Position numbers and translations under genes: made by a program. From Capitella teleta (lineage: Eukaryota > Annelida > Polychaeta > Capitellidae): a DNA stretch of 64,000 bases. A model generated the notes under the pieces. That model was not told where the DNA came from and did no database searches. It was given only the letters and a program-made list of their open reading frames with translations. Of this stretch, positions 25,001 through 34,959 are shown piece by piece; position 1 is the stretch's first letter, and the number at the start of each line of letters is the position of its first letter. The stretch lies in contig KB309293.1 in NCBI GenBank assembly GCA_000328365.1, positions 23,483 to 87,482 of the forward strand, read 5' to 3'.

Positions 25001-28000
25001 ATACTTATAAACAAAGAGAACAAATCAATTTTACTTCTTATACAACACTCCCATGCATCAAAAGCACACAATTTAAAACCCGGTTGATTCAGCATTAAAA
25101 AAGAAACGGGTTTCCCAGAAAAGCACTCAAAAATAAAACTAATAAATTAATCAAAACACGAAAAAATCCCAGAATACCGCCAATAATACATAACATTTCA
25201 GACTGACCCGTGTTGGCTTCAAGGCCAGGGGAAGGAGGGGGATTGGTATCAGTCCCGTTCTCTTCCTGTTCCAGGGTCTGCTCAGCCATCTCACAGAGAG
25301 ACAGATCCTGGACGCACAGCATGAGGCCCCCTGTGAGATCACAGCTTGATATGCAGATGAACGAGCAATAAACTGACCTAGGAGCATTTGTGTATTCGAA
25401 GAGTCATCTTCAACCATCAGCGCGCGAAGAACAAGTTCAATGACCCGCATTTTCAGTGAGAGGAACGTAACGCTGGGTTCAGAATGAGGGTGCCGACCAA
25501 ATAGTGCTGAAAAGGAGGTTATAATGCACGATCGCGCATGTAGTACAACTCACAGCGTATGGGAAGAGATTTAAAATGCAGAGGGAGGCAGAGTATTGAT
25601 AGCAGCAGATGAATTGAAGCTTTACGCAGCTCCATGGGCGGAATTAATTCATTATATCTGTGGAGAACCAGAGTTTTGGTTTGAGTGAATGAGCGTTAAA
25701 ATCATACTTGAATCTAGGAGTCAAATCAGCGAGAATGAGTTCCAGAGCACGGAGCAACTGAGGAAGAAGAACTTGCACCCCGTTGAGATCTGTGCGCATT
25801 AAATCGCACCCGTTGAAGACGATGCTCGACAGGACCTGGCCTTTCAGGGTCTGCTTCAGCGTGAGGTTGTCAAGTTTTAATAAGCGCATCGAATATAAAC
25901 TTACGCTATCAACGGCTAAACCGTAGTGCATGGCAATGTAGAAGCGGGAGAGATAGACCGGAAGGATTTCTTCTTTTGTTCGCATCGAGCAGAAGATCTT
26001 GCAGAGGGCGCCACAGGCTTCCGCCCGTCCTGCTTCGTAGAGGTTGCGTGCTTCTGCCAGGAGGGCGTCATCTGGATTAGGAGGAGCGTCTAACTGAGAT
26101 TGAATTTTATGAGGGTCCGACTCCAGGTGGAAAGAGGCTGTGCGACTCCGGCTCAGAACTAGGTCAACGGAAGGTCACCAAGTGCAGACACCACAGAGAA
26201 GAAGAGAAGAAGGGAGAAGGGAGGGGGGGAGGGAGGGAAGTAAAACTTGATTAATTCCCTTCATGCAGTGATTGATAAATACCACAAGAGCATGCTATCA
26301 TATCAGGGTGTCCAACATGCATATCAGTCCTTGTGAATAGTATTTGGTGAAACGCAAGCTCAATATTGACACAAACTATTAGGCCTGTCACCAATGTTGA
26401 AAGAGGAGATAGAGGCTTATCAGTTTAATTGATCCCGCAACTTTAAAGCCCTCTTTCACAATGAGCGTTCATATGTTAGTTATAACAAGATAAGGCCTGG
26501 TATATTCATATGTAATATAGTGAGGAATATTTTTCCTGGCGTTATCCAGTATATAATATAGAAGAGGTTTAAAAAAAGATTTAATGGAAGGAAATACCAG
26601 GGATAATGTATTCACAGATCTAAAGGTGCTAAATAAAGAGCATGCTAAAAAATGCATATTTAAATATAAAATGACTATGAAAAAAATACAAAATCTACAT
26701 ACAAAAAAGTGCCAAAAAAATGAAATCCGAAAAAAAATATTTATGTAAAACGTGCAAAAAAATAATCCAGAGGGAAAATTATTTCTGAGACAAAGCCACT
26801 TCAGTCAGATCAAGGAACATATTAGGACGAAGAATCAAGAGAAAGAAAAAATATGTGTTTCACTGGATAATTAGAAACAAAATTCTAAACTTTGTTTTAA
26901 ACGCTTCTCTACAGGAAAACAAAAAAAATACCTTGTCTGCGATCTTCTGCATGCACAGAAAATTGTAATGGAAACAAAATAAATCTACATGAACTGTTTA
27001 AAATATTGCGTATGTACATGCTTTTTACTCTAAGCCGTTGATAGTGCACATACTACGAAGAGAATAGAGAAGAAAAATGTGTGCGACACGCAGATACAAT
27101 GACGAATACGAATGCTTACTGAAATCATACGACTCAGGAGGTACTCCTGATATCAACGGGTCTTCAGGATTTAAAAAAAAAATGAAGAAAATGGTAATTA
27201 ATTCCATATAATGAATGTATAATTATACTGAAGAGAGAGTGCACGCCTACCAGTTGATGCGCTGCCCTGGACTCTGACGCCTGAGAGTGATGCTTCAAAT
27301 AACCATCCTCCAAACAGATGCAGTATGCTGTTGACAGAGGCGCGTAGAGGCGCCAGGGGCAGGCGGGAATCGAGGGTCAGGTTGGTGGGGCTGGTGAGGA
27401 TTGGCACTGTGCCAACTGATATTGATGAAGATGAGTTCTTAGGGCTGATGAATGAGGATTTGGAACCTGGATGGATATTTTGGATAACTTTTGAGTTTTT
27501 ACTCTTTAAAATAGTTCAACCTTTTCCACTCCCTTGTGAGGTGAGGATGCTGCTTTTCGGTCGGCGTTGGGTCGGTGGAGTGTTGCCTCCAGATTGGACG
27601 GAGGAGCTTGCCAGATGGACACTGCCTCCGGGAACAAGCACCCCTCCGTGCGTCTCTAAAGCATGAGGCTGGCTGATACCTGAGAAGATATTGTGTAATA
27701 AGCAGAGACAAGTAGAGGTGCAGGGTACCTAGAAACGCATCAACAAGGATTGATATGCTGGTCATGGCTCTCTGGAAAATGTATGGCAGAGCACGCAGGC
27801 ATTCATGCTGGTACGGCTCAATGACTGCATCACTTGTCAGTGCCATGTGCAAGAACTTTGGAGTATTAGAAATAATTTTCGTCTGGCTGAGATCAACTGG
27901 GTTGCCTAGGATATGGAGGAAGCGGAACCAACACTGCGCAATGCAGTCGTCAGTGGTGCTGGCGGGAATCAGCGATTGATCCTCTTCGGCTGTGAACACA

Positions 28001-29088
28001 AAGTGGGCTGAGAATTCAAATGACCCTGTTGCACTCACGAATGTGAAGCTGTGGGAAGTCAGGGCCGTACATGATTTGCAGAACACGTGCGGTGAACGCC
28101 AGATTGACGCGATGCCACTGCGCTACAAGAGCCTCATGGTGGCGCCACTGACAACACATCTCGCGTAACGTCTTCCACAGAGGAGGGGACGGGAAGCTCA
28201 CGGAGCAAGCATGGACCCAGACCTCAAACAGCACGCTAAGCACCCTCTCGCACAACTGCTGCCCAATGCTGTCTCGGACAGTGGGATGCGCTAACAGCGT
28301 GTCGTTTATGGTGAGCAGAAACCGTAGGAGAGACTCCCAGGTCTCCTGAGTCATGAGAGATGAGGTCTCAGCAGCCGACTGAATTGTACGCAGGACACGA
28401 TGGCAAAACACTGCTTGACGGTTGACTAGGTCAGTTACTACAAGGATGAAAAGAATATGTTAAATATCATAAAGAAAAAGTTAAAAAAAGAGAGAACTAC
28501 ACAAAAGGCAACCAAAAGAAATCCATGCACAAAGATTGTTTGGCTGTTGCATGCAGAGACATGCGGGAGAAGAGACGAGGCGCCATGCTAAGTTTGTGTC
28601 TGGATTACCTGCAAGGGATTTGCCACCACCAGTAATACCTGCTTCAGGACGAGGAACGAACAAATTAGACAGATGGTTGAACATGGTTCGCACGTATGGG
28701 TTCGGATTCTGAATTATCGGTTGCGGCACACATTTCCTGGGGGACGTCAGGACTAGTAACCACTCGCAGTAGACTTTAATGCAGTCACGGATCGTGTCGT
28801 TTTCAGTCAGCGGGAGACTCAACCCGAAGCAAATCACCTGATAATGTCACGATGAGTTGTGGTCGCGGCTCAAGTGTTACATACCTCCATGGTCCACTTG
28901 ACTTCTCGATCAGTTGTTAGTTTACTCGGCTCACTGCTCTCCAACCCGATACTCAGGGTTTGCGCCAAGTTGCGTACAACCGTGTAAGCAACATCTTTCC
29001 CAACCGTGTCAGGGAAACGGTTGAGGACTGATTGGTTTCCCGTGTCATTCTGAATTTCCTGGAGCAGTGAAGCCCACTCTGAATACAT
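16661..29088 (-). CDS. RALGAPB: Ral GTPase-activating protein subunit beta (RalGAP-beta)
   Basis: Thirty coding exons, 5' to 3': 28885-29088, 28639-28837, 28039-28437, 27729-27989, 27521-27679, 27251-27466, 27120-27161, 26942-26956, 25905-26158, 25708-25853, 25554-25657, 25378-25506, 25208-25330, 24603-24734, 22388-22614, 22200-22340, 21278-21397, 20841-20951, 20567-20747, 20252-20468, 20020-20196, 19894-19966, 19136-19309, 18873-19008, 18668-18823, 17666-17782, 17206-17484, 16995-17148, 16829-16945, 16661-16769. They total 4872 bp (1623 residues; human about 1494) and every phase agrees. Landmarks: the start [104 protein letters not shown]. The beta subunit carries a C-terminal Rap/Ran-GAP-like fold, has no GAP activity alone, and is needed by RalGAP-alpha1/2 to inactivate RalA/B. 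Extra length is mostly polar linker. The least certain exons are the fifth, the eighth (microexon) and 17666-17782. A 3' splice site just before the ATG implies an unseen 5' leader exon. Confidence 0.94.
17868..18071. mobile_element. Short inverted-repeat element (MITE) in a RALGAPB intron
   Basis: The left end AGTCAGACCTCGTTAATC is mirrored by the reverse complement of the right end (AGTCAGACCTCTTGTTTCC) about 200 bp away. The CC-TC-GTTAATC phrase is typical of pogo/Tigger-type termini. There is no internal coding sequence and target duplications are not clear. It lies between exons 25 and 26. Confidence 0.6.
21690..22110. repeat. Low-complexity intron DNA: poly(A) and (AAT)n
   Basis: A T/C-rich stretch (21687-21710), a poly(A) of about 27 bp near 21747-21773 and an (AAT)n run near 22024-22054 lie in the intron between exons 16 and 17 of RALGAPB. 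No gene is seen. Confidence 0.75.
23123..23856 (+). mobile_element. Pogo-like (Tc1/mariner) deletion derivative 1
   Basis: It is bounded by perfect 17-bp inverted ends, CAGTATAATCTCAATAT on the left and its reverse complement on the right, with TA before the left end. Inside, at about 23724, ATGGCTACGAAGACAAAACTC reads MATKTKLN then stops; MATK-K-L is a usual start of pogo/Tigger transposases. The remaining transposase is gone, so it cannot move by itself. It sits in the RALGAPB intron between exons 14 and 15. Confidence 0.75.
23859..24483 (+). mobile_element. Pogo-like (Tc1/mariner) deletion derivative 2
   Basis: It starts CAGTATAATCTTGTTATATCG two bases after derivative 1 and ends with an imperfect reverse complement followed by TA (24484-24485). 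At about 24073, ATGGCTACAAAGAGGAAGCTC reads MATKRKLTC then stops, a better-preserved start of a pogo-type transposase. About 600 bp of internal DNA has no long frame. It is the same family as its neighbour but not the same deletion product. Confidence 0.75.
26195..26240 (-). promoter_or_regulatory. RALGAPB: Long polypyrimidine tract before RALGAPB exon 9
   Basis: On the - strand (the transcript strand) about 45 nt of almost pure C/U lies roughly 40 nt upstream of the exon 9 acceptor. It is much longer than the usual tract and directly follows the intron after the 15-nt microexon. The + strand of the same DNA has several GGG runs and could form a G-quadruplex. A splice-control role is inference. 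Confidence 0.4.
26942..26956 (-). other. RALGAPB: 15-nt microexon of RALGAPB
   Basis: AAGATCGCAGACAAG is preceded by TGTGCATGCAG and followed by GTATTT on the - strand. Its length keeps the frame; with neighbours it encodes K-D-R-R-Q, and the surrounding FKDRRQ resembles an EFRRKG stretch in human RALGAPB. A TGCATG word (RBFOX motif) and TGC triplets (SRRM4-type) overlap the acceptor, as in regulated microexons. Confidence 0.55.
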
Positions 29089-30700
29089 GACGACTGAAAC
29101 CGAAACGATATGTAACAGCTAGAGTGAGCTACAACAAATTAAAACATGCATTGATCAAAGTATGTTCCAGAATACAGTAAACCCTGTCTATAACGACAAC
29201 TCTGGGTACCAATTTCAAACGGTTGCTGAATACAGGGTGCATCTTGAGCCAGCTCATAATGGTGCGTTATGATAATGAACCAGTGAAAAAAATCACAACG
29301 CTTCCACATACATGTATACTAACTAGTACGTGCATGTGCATGCACATTGTATTAGAGACCTACGCATAAAACAAACTAATGCACTATGCAGGAATGTACA
29401 TAATTGTACACTATTATACAGGGAATCTCAATGATAGAATGTGTTCAGAGTTGCCTGCTTTCAAAATGCTTTGGCGATCTGTGTGTCGGCAGGCGGGGTG
29501 TGCATTTTGGCCGAAGGGCGGTGGGGGCCTCCTGAGCGCGGCAAAGAGACATGGTGGATCGAGGCAGCATGCGTTCCTTCATCTGCTTTGTTCTCGTCAC
29601 TAAAGACATCATATTATTCTTTCGTGTTCATAATTGTCAGCAAAACGTGAGCCGATGACCATGGCTCGCTCTTATCAAAGCGAATCCCGATCGGCGGTGG
29701 ATCAGCCCCACCGTGTCAGGCCGAAAATGAGTCCACACTAATTAAAATTTTAGGCTTCCAGGTTACCTTACAATTTTCACACAATAAATCTGCCAATTAT
29801 AACAGCGTCCATGCTGTACCCTGCAATTTCGCAAAGGGAAACAACAACCGACCCAGGTTTCAGAATTACTCATGAATTCTTATCACATCACGAGCGTCCT
29901 ATTTTTTAAAAATGCTGCCAGTCACAAACGTCGTAGCTGTGGTAAGAATTTGCCTTTCTTGGAAATCAGGCGGGCGTCTAATTCCACAAGTGTAACTGAT
30001 CTGATTATCATCAGATCAGTGTAGTGCATTTATGCAAACGGATATTTCAGGCACACTGGTGGGCTTAGCGGGCGTCATATAAAAAGTTGAAAAATGATTA
30101 TTTTTAGAAGAGTCAGCAACTATTGACGTGCATGAGATTTAATTAGAATGAATGTCTTCGGTTTTGTGATGTACTTATGTGAAAATTAATAATAATAGGC
30201 TATCGAAATAATATTGTTGGTGAGAAAGGCGATTTTTCATAAGGATAGGCGAGCTTTGTATGGCAGACCATGTGCCGCATATTTATGCGGCATTTGATAG
30301 GCCTATACAGGCTATATGGTATATAATATACAGTGATTATTATACACTCTAACACTGGTCGAGGGCTTATAAGTTATTATCGCTCAGAGCTCGGAGTTGT
30401 CAACGACTCTCTTCGGTTCTCAAGTTGGACAACAGCCGCGATTTCGTGAATGTACTCACATATTTAGGTTCTTCTACTGAACCAATAGCAATAAATTCAA
30501 CAATAATTCAACTCTGGATCGACGCAGCGAGCCTAAATGGAACAAAATTTCCTCAACATATTGATGTTGTGACAGGCGAATAGGCGGAAATGGGCGGAGC
30601 CAAGTAGGTAACCACTCCTGAGAGTGCGATTACTATGTTGATTATTTATCTCACTCTCGACCGTGGCATGAAGCACGTCATAATTGCATAAAATCATAAC
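29089..30700. other. 5' flank of RALGAPB
   Basis: The transcript leader and promoter should lie here. A 3' splice site (TTTCAG on the - strand) immediately precedes the start codon, so the first exon is further right. Candidates are the GC-richer patch at about 29460-29600 or the stretch around 30380-30450; neither can be proven. A single mariner-like end (CAGTAAACCCTGTCTATAACG) occurs near 29177. No other gene is seen. Confidence 0.35.
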
Positions 30701-30813
30701 GTACTTCCGCCATGCCAAGCGACGATGAGCTACGAAGAAGAAGATTTTTTTTTTCTCCAAATCATATGCAAACATTAATTATTTTTCTTAATTACAATTG
30801 TATAGATAAGGAG

Positions 30814-30855
30814 GTGCTGTCCAGGGAAGCAGTTGCTTATCGGGTTGGACAGCAC
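30814..30855. repeat. 42-bp hairpin
   Basis: Exact 10-bp arms GTGCTGTCCA and TGGACAGCAC enclose an inner AAGC-AGTT-GCTT stem-loop. It is too short for a standard animal pre-miRNA. Function unknown. Confidence 0.5.
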
Positions 30856-32267
30856 TTGAAGAGAGGTGATGTGATAATAGGCTACATAACCAGAACTGAA
30901 AACAAAAGACTAAGAGAGATAAAGAGAGTGGAATATAATAGAAGTTATGGATAATAATGCTCAAAACAGCAATGACTAATCAAGCACGACTTCTAAATGG
31001 AGGAAGGGAGAAGCAGGTGAGGAAAGATAACAGATAAAAACATTAAAGGGAATAATACATAATTATAATGGTAGCATACGGTTATAAGAGAGATGCGTAG
31101 TCGAGCTTAATTCAATGATGAAATACATGACGTGATAAAAAATACTTAGTACATATAGAAAGCTGAGAATCATTAAGAGGTCGGGGGATGGGGAGGAGGG
31201 AACTTGGCTGTTTGGTGGGAGGATATTCAATTGTTCAATATTGTTGGCTCGGTCCAAGCTATTTTCATTTAATTTTTTGTTATGGTGTATTGTAATTAAT
31301 TTGTGCGATAGTTTTGTATCAAGTTGTCCTTGTATGCAAGTTTGAATTGTGTCAGGGTTAATGGTTTTATGCCAGCAGGTATTGAGTTCCAAATTTTTAC
31401 TCCAGAATATTTCATAACTTTTGTGTTTATTTAAGGTTGAATCTAGGAAGAAAAAGGTTATTTGAATTCCGTGTGTTAATGTGGTGATTATTATGGTTAC
31501 TGGTGAAATAAGTAGAAAATATAGCAGGTAGCAGTTGGTTTTGTTGTTGGTGTATAAAAGTGCCAATAAAGAGTTTATGTACATCCTCGCACATGAGAAT
31601 TTTTAAATCAGAGTAAAGCTGGTTAGTAGGGAATCTGCGATCTTTTTTAAACAGAATCTTTAGGACTTTGTTTTGGGCTATTTGAAGCATCTTCATAAAT
31701 GATGGGTCACAAGCGCCACAGATTTCGATGCCATATTTAATGTGTGGGAAAACATATGCATAGTAAATCCTATTTATGTGGTTTACATCAATATACTGGG
31801 CTATGTTATAGAAGGCTGCTGTCATCTGGTTAAGTTTATTGGTTACTTTGTTGATATGAGCCTTCCAGTTGAGCTTTTCGTCGAGATGGATGCCAATGTA
31901 TTTTGTTACACTGACTTCTTCAATTGGTTTATTTTTAGGTTAAGTTTAATGCAGGTTTTCTTAATTCTTTGAGTTGCTGAAAAGAGTGAAGCAAGTTTTG
32001 TCTGTATTTAATGTTAGTTTATTGTCATCGAACCAGTTTTGGAGTTTGTTTAATGACTTATTGGCGTTTGTTTGCAGATTAGGAAGCGATTTGTCAGAGA
32101 GAAACAGGTTTGTATTATTAGCAAATAATCGTAATTTACCTTTATTAGACATTTTGCTATGTCATTGAAAAAAATTAAAAATAATATTGGGCCTAGCACT
32201 GATCCTTGTGGAGCTCCAATATTAACAGGGCATTCACTTGAGTATTCTCCATCTGGGAGTTGCGTGA

Positions 32268-32846
32268 GGCTATTCTACTATCGTTTTTGAAAAAGTGCGT
32301 TATGATGACAAGGATAAATCTCTTGCAAATTTTGATCAACGGTCCAAAAACGATAGTAATCTATCCTTTTTGTTGTCCATCTTGGAATCGTGATATTTGT
32401 CATAATTTGAGTCTTTTTCACTTAAATACGGTTAGTATTAACTTAAAATTTATACCCAATTAGTACAAACATATGAAGTATCATTTCCAGATGAAATTAA
32501 AATATAATTGCATGTGACTAGCCCATGCTAGTTCCATGGTGGGTATAGGAGAAAAGCTAAGAACATAATTACTCTATCTCTAGTTAAATAAAATCATATG
32601 AGAATTGGTTTTTTTTTTCACCCCTAGTTTTTTATTATTCGATTTATTTCTTTGAAATTATCATGAAATGTTTCTTCAAATGTTAAACTTTTTATTTGCA
32701 ACCTTTTTGACAAACATTTGGTTGATTAAATTGGTAATTAATGACCATGATCGAAAACGCAAGAGATTTATCCTAAATATCATAACGTATTTTCGGAAAA
32801 CGCAAGATGGTCATAACGTATGTTCAAAACCGATAGTAAAATAGCC
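32268..32846. mobile_element. 579-bp terminal-inverted-repeat element inside the LINE
   Basis: The left end GGCTATTCTACTATCG and the reverse complement of the right end (GGCTATTTTACTATCG) pair, and similarity continues inwards through GTTATGA and AGGATAAATCTCTTGC, so the inverted arms are about 80-100 bp. A further inverted end-like copy (AAAACGATAGTAATCTATCC) lies at about 32347-32367, as if a shorter element had been enlarged. There is no coding sequence and no clear target duplication; superfamily unknown. Confidence 0.7.
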
Positions 32847-32852
32847 TTTCTC

Positions 32853-33182
32853 CTGGGAGTTAAACCGTGGGTTAAACCGCTGACTACAATCCAATGCCGA
32901 CCGTGGGGGTCGAGACCCGATCAGGCCACGGGCGTTATAATTGTGAATTATAATTGTAATCCGTTATAATTGTAATTCTTCGGTGACTCTGCAGTGCTGC
33001 CCAACTGCGTAACAAGGCCGGGCGCTGTGTACTACTGTCTATGGTGGTATGCAGGATAAAGAACCCTTGGGATTTATCGATAAGAGTAGGTGGAAACCCC
33101 GGTCTCGGGCCTTCTGTTCTGGCGCCCGTATCATCCGATCGGATTGGGTGGAGCCGTAAAACCCCATCACTCACTCACTCAC
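32853..33182 (+). mobile_element. tRNA-derived SINE with (ACTC)n tail
   Basis: The head has an A-box-like TGGGTTAAACCG and a B box GGGTCGAGACCC about 40 bp apart. The body has CTCTGCAGTGCTGCCC, GGATAAAGAACCCTTGGG and TTTATCGATAAGAGTA, ending AAACCCCATCACTCACTCACTCAC. It lies antisense to the interrupted LINE. A decayed copy lies at 13872-14040 on the other strand. Confidence 0.65.
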
Positions 33183-33875
33183 CTATGAAGGTTTTTTTAG
33201 TTCGATTTTGCAGGTAGCTTTTAAACCATTTGTTGACATGGCCACGTATTCCATAGTGATCAAGATTATCAAGTAGGATTGAATGGTTTACGCAGGTCAA
33301 GGTATGAGCCAAGTACATGTCTTTGTTTATCTAGCTCTTCTCTTATGTTGGCTTCGATTTTTATAATAGCGTGAGTTGTTGAGTGGTTATTGCGAAACCC
33401 AAATTGATGGTCATACAGGATGTTATGTTGAGCTAAAAATGAGTGAAGTCTTTTTTTAATAAGTTTCTCAAGGAGTTTACCAAAAAATACTTAACAATTG
33501 GTCTATAGTTTCCTGGTAGTGAGCGTTCCTTCTTTTTATAGATAGGAATGACTTTACTGCTTTTTAGTTTATCTGGCACTTGAGCTTGGTTCACTGACTG
33601 GTTGAATAGTAAGGGGTTTGATGATGTGGGGGTGGCAATTTTTATGCTTCTTGCGTGAATTCCATCAGGGCCAGCAGCTTTGTCTCAACTTCTGCTTTTG
33701 GGTGCTTGTAGATTACTCCAATGATTGTGTTGTTTATTGGTAGCCATAGATCTTCAGCATGAGGGATATTTAATCTTAAGTCGTTTCTTTCCATTATGGA
33801 GATAAATTTTTCTTGTTTTACAAAAATTGCTACGCCATCTTTTGATGTTTTGTTGTTTGGGGTTTGATGTGCGAT

Positions 33876-34078
33876 CTACACAGGAGGAAGCATGGTGGCG
33901 GAGGTGGGAAGAGGAGTTTTACTTTGAGCTGGGACTGAAGTCAGATTGGTGGAGGGCGGTCAATCGCATGGCCATGGAGTATAACCTCGATGGGGTATAC
34001 TGCATGCATGCTATAATATTGAAGAATGTCCGAAGAGGGTAAAGGACTGGATGCATGGATCAAGGAAATGGCGAAAGA
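33876..34078 (+). other. Coding-like fragment, origin unknown
   Basis: After TCTACACAG (a possible splice acceptor) one frame reads EEAWWRRWEEEFYFELGLK and continues SDWWRAVNRMAMEYNLDG to a stop at 34042. A second frame from 34027 reads MSEEGKGLDAWIKEMAKEEV into the adjoining minisatellite. Both look like protein in composition, but I recognise neither. It could be a broken exon. Confidence 0.3.
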
Positions 34079-34463
34079 AGAAGTGGAGAGGACGGTTAAG
34101 CAAAGACAAAGAGCGTTGGAGAAGTGGAGAGGACGGTTAAGCAAAGACAAAGAGCGTTGGAGAAGTGGAGAGGACGGTTAAGCAAAGACAAAGAGCGTTG
34201 GAGAAGTGGAGAGGACGGTTAAGCAAAGACAAAGAGCGTTGGAGAAGTGGAGAGGACGGTTAAGCAAAGACAAAGAGCGTTGGAGAAGTGGAGAGGACGG
34301 TTAAGCAAAGACAAAGAGCGTTGGAGAAGTGGAGAGGACGGTTAAGCAAACACAAAGAGCGTTGGAGAAGTGGAGAGGACGGTTAAGCAAAGACAAAGAG
34401 CGTTGGAGAAGTGGAGAGGACGGTTAAGCAAAGACAAAGAGCGTTGGAGAAGTGGAGAAGTGG
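34079..34463. repeat. 41-bp minisatellite
   Basis: About nine head-to-tail copies of a 41-bp purine-rich unit starting GAAGTGGAGAGGACGGTTAA, almost identical to each other. Because 41 is not a multiple of 3, long frames across it are artefacts of repetition. Purine-rich degenerate sequence continues to about 34670. Confidence 0.95.
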
Positions 34464-34959
34464 AGAGAAACATTGAGTGGTACACAGAGAGTAATAAAAC
34501 AGGTATAGGAGAGAAAAGATTCGAGAATAGAGATGTACGCTGATGGAGGAGATGAGAGTGCATACGATGGTGAGAGGAGACGGGAGATGAGAGCATGCCT
34601 AAATATGACATGAAGAGATGCCGCAGATGAAAGAAAGCGACAAAGAGGAGACGGAGAAGCATGTTTCTCCGGCCGAGAGTCTTCTTTTAATATACATGCA
34701 TAATAAGAGTTATCTCCTAGTATACATGTTTGCGTGTAAACTAAGACGGGTCAAGCAACACATCCTCAACCTTATTACGGACACGTGGGTACAAGGTGAG
34801 ATACAAGCCTACCGTGTGAACACAAACGCCGGCTCTTCCACTCTAGACTTGCAAAATCTAATATAATTAAAGATATAAGATGAAGTTTCATATTTATCAT
34901 TGTCACATCATAGCAATGGACAGCTCCAGAAATCCTGAGGTCTATCTGCAGCATCAAAA

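Larger units (their letters stand above)
31060..33880 (-). mobile_element. Dead APE-type LINE, interrupted by other elements
   Basis: Read on the - strand from about 33880. The end of an AP-endonuclease domain (GVAIFVKQEKF, IIGVIYKHP) is joined by a deletion to reverse transcriptase (GPDGIHARSIKIATP, LKSSKVIPIYKKKERSLPGN, then NHSILLDNLDHYGIRGHVNKW and SYLQNRTKK). After the insert at 32268-33182 it resumes with GAPQGSVLGPILF, the catalytic box as LFANNTNLFLSD, KLTLNTDKT, VFPHIKYGIEICGA and the thumb/C-terminal region to about 31300. The order and boxes fit CR1/Jockey-like LINEs. The FADD/YADD catalytic aspartates are both Asn here, and several frameshifts and stops occur, so it is inactive. 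The 5' half is missing. Confidence 0.85.

Noticed and set aside
30712-30954. 80-codon + frame starting MPSDDELRRRRFFF
   Set aside because: It runs through low-complexity T and then the 42-bp hairpin; no family match and no splice support.
34342-34662. 106-codon - strand frame
   Set aside because: Antisense of the purine-rich minisatellite region; Ser/Leu-rich composition is a by-product.
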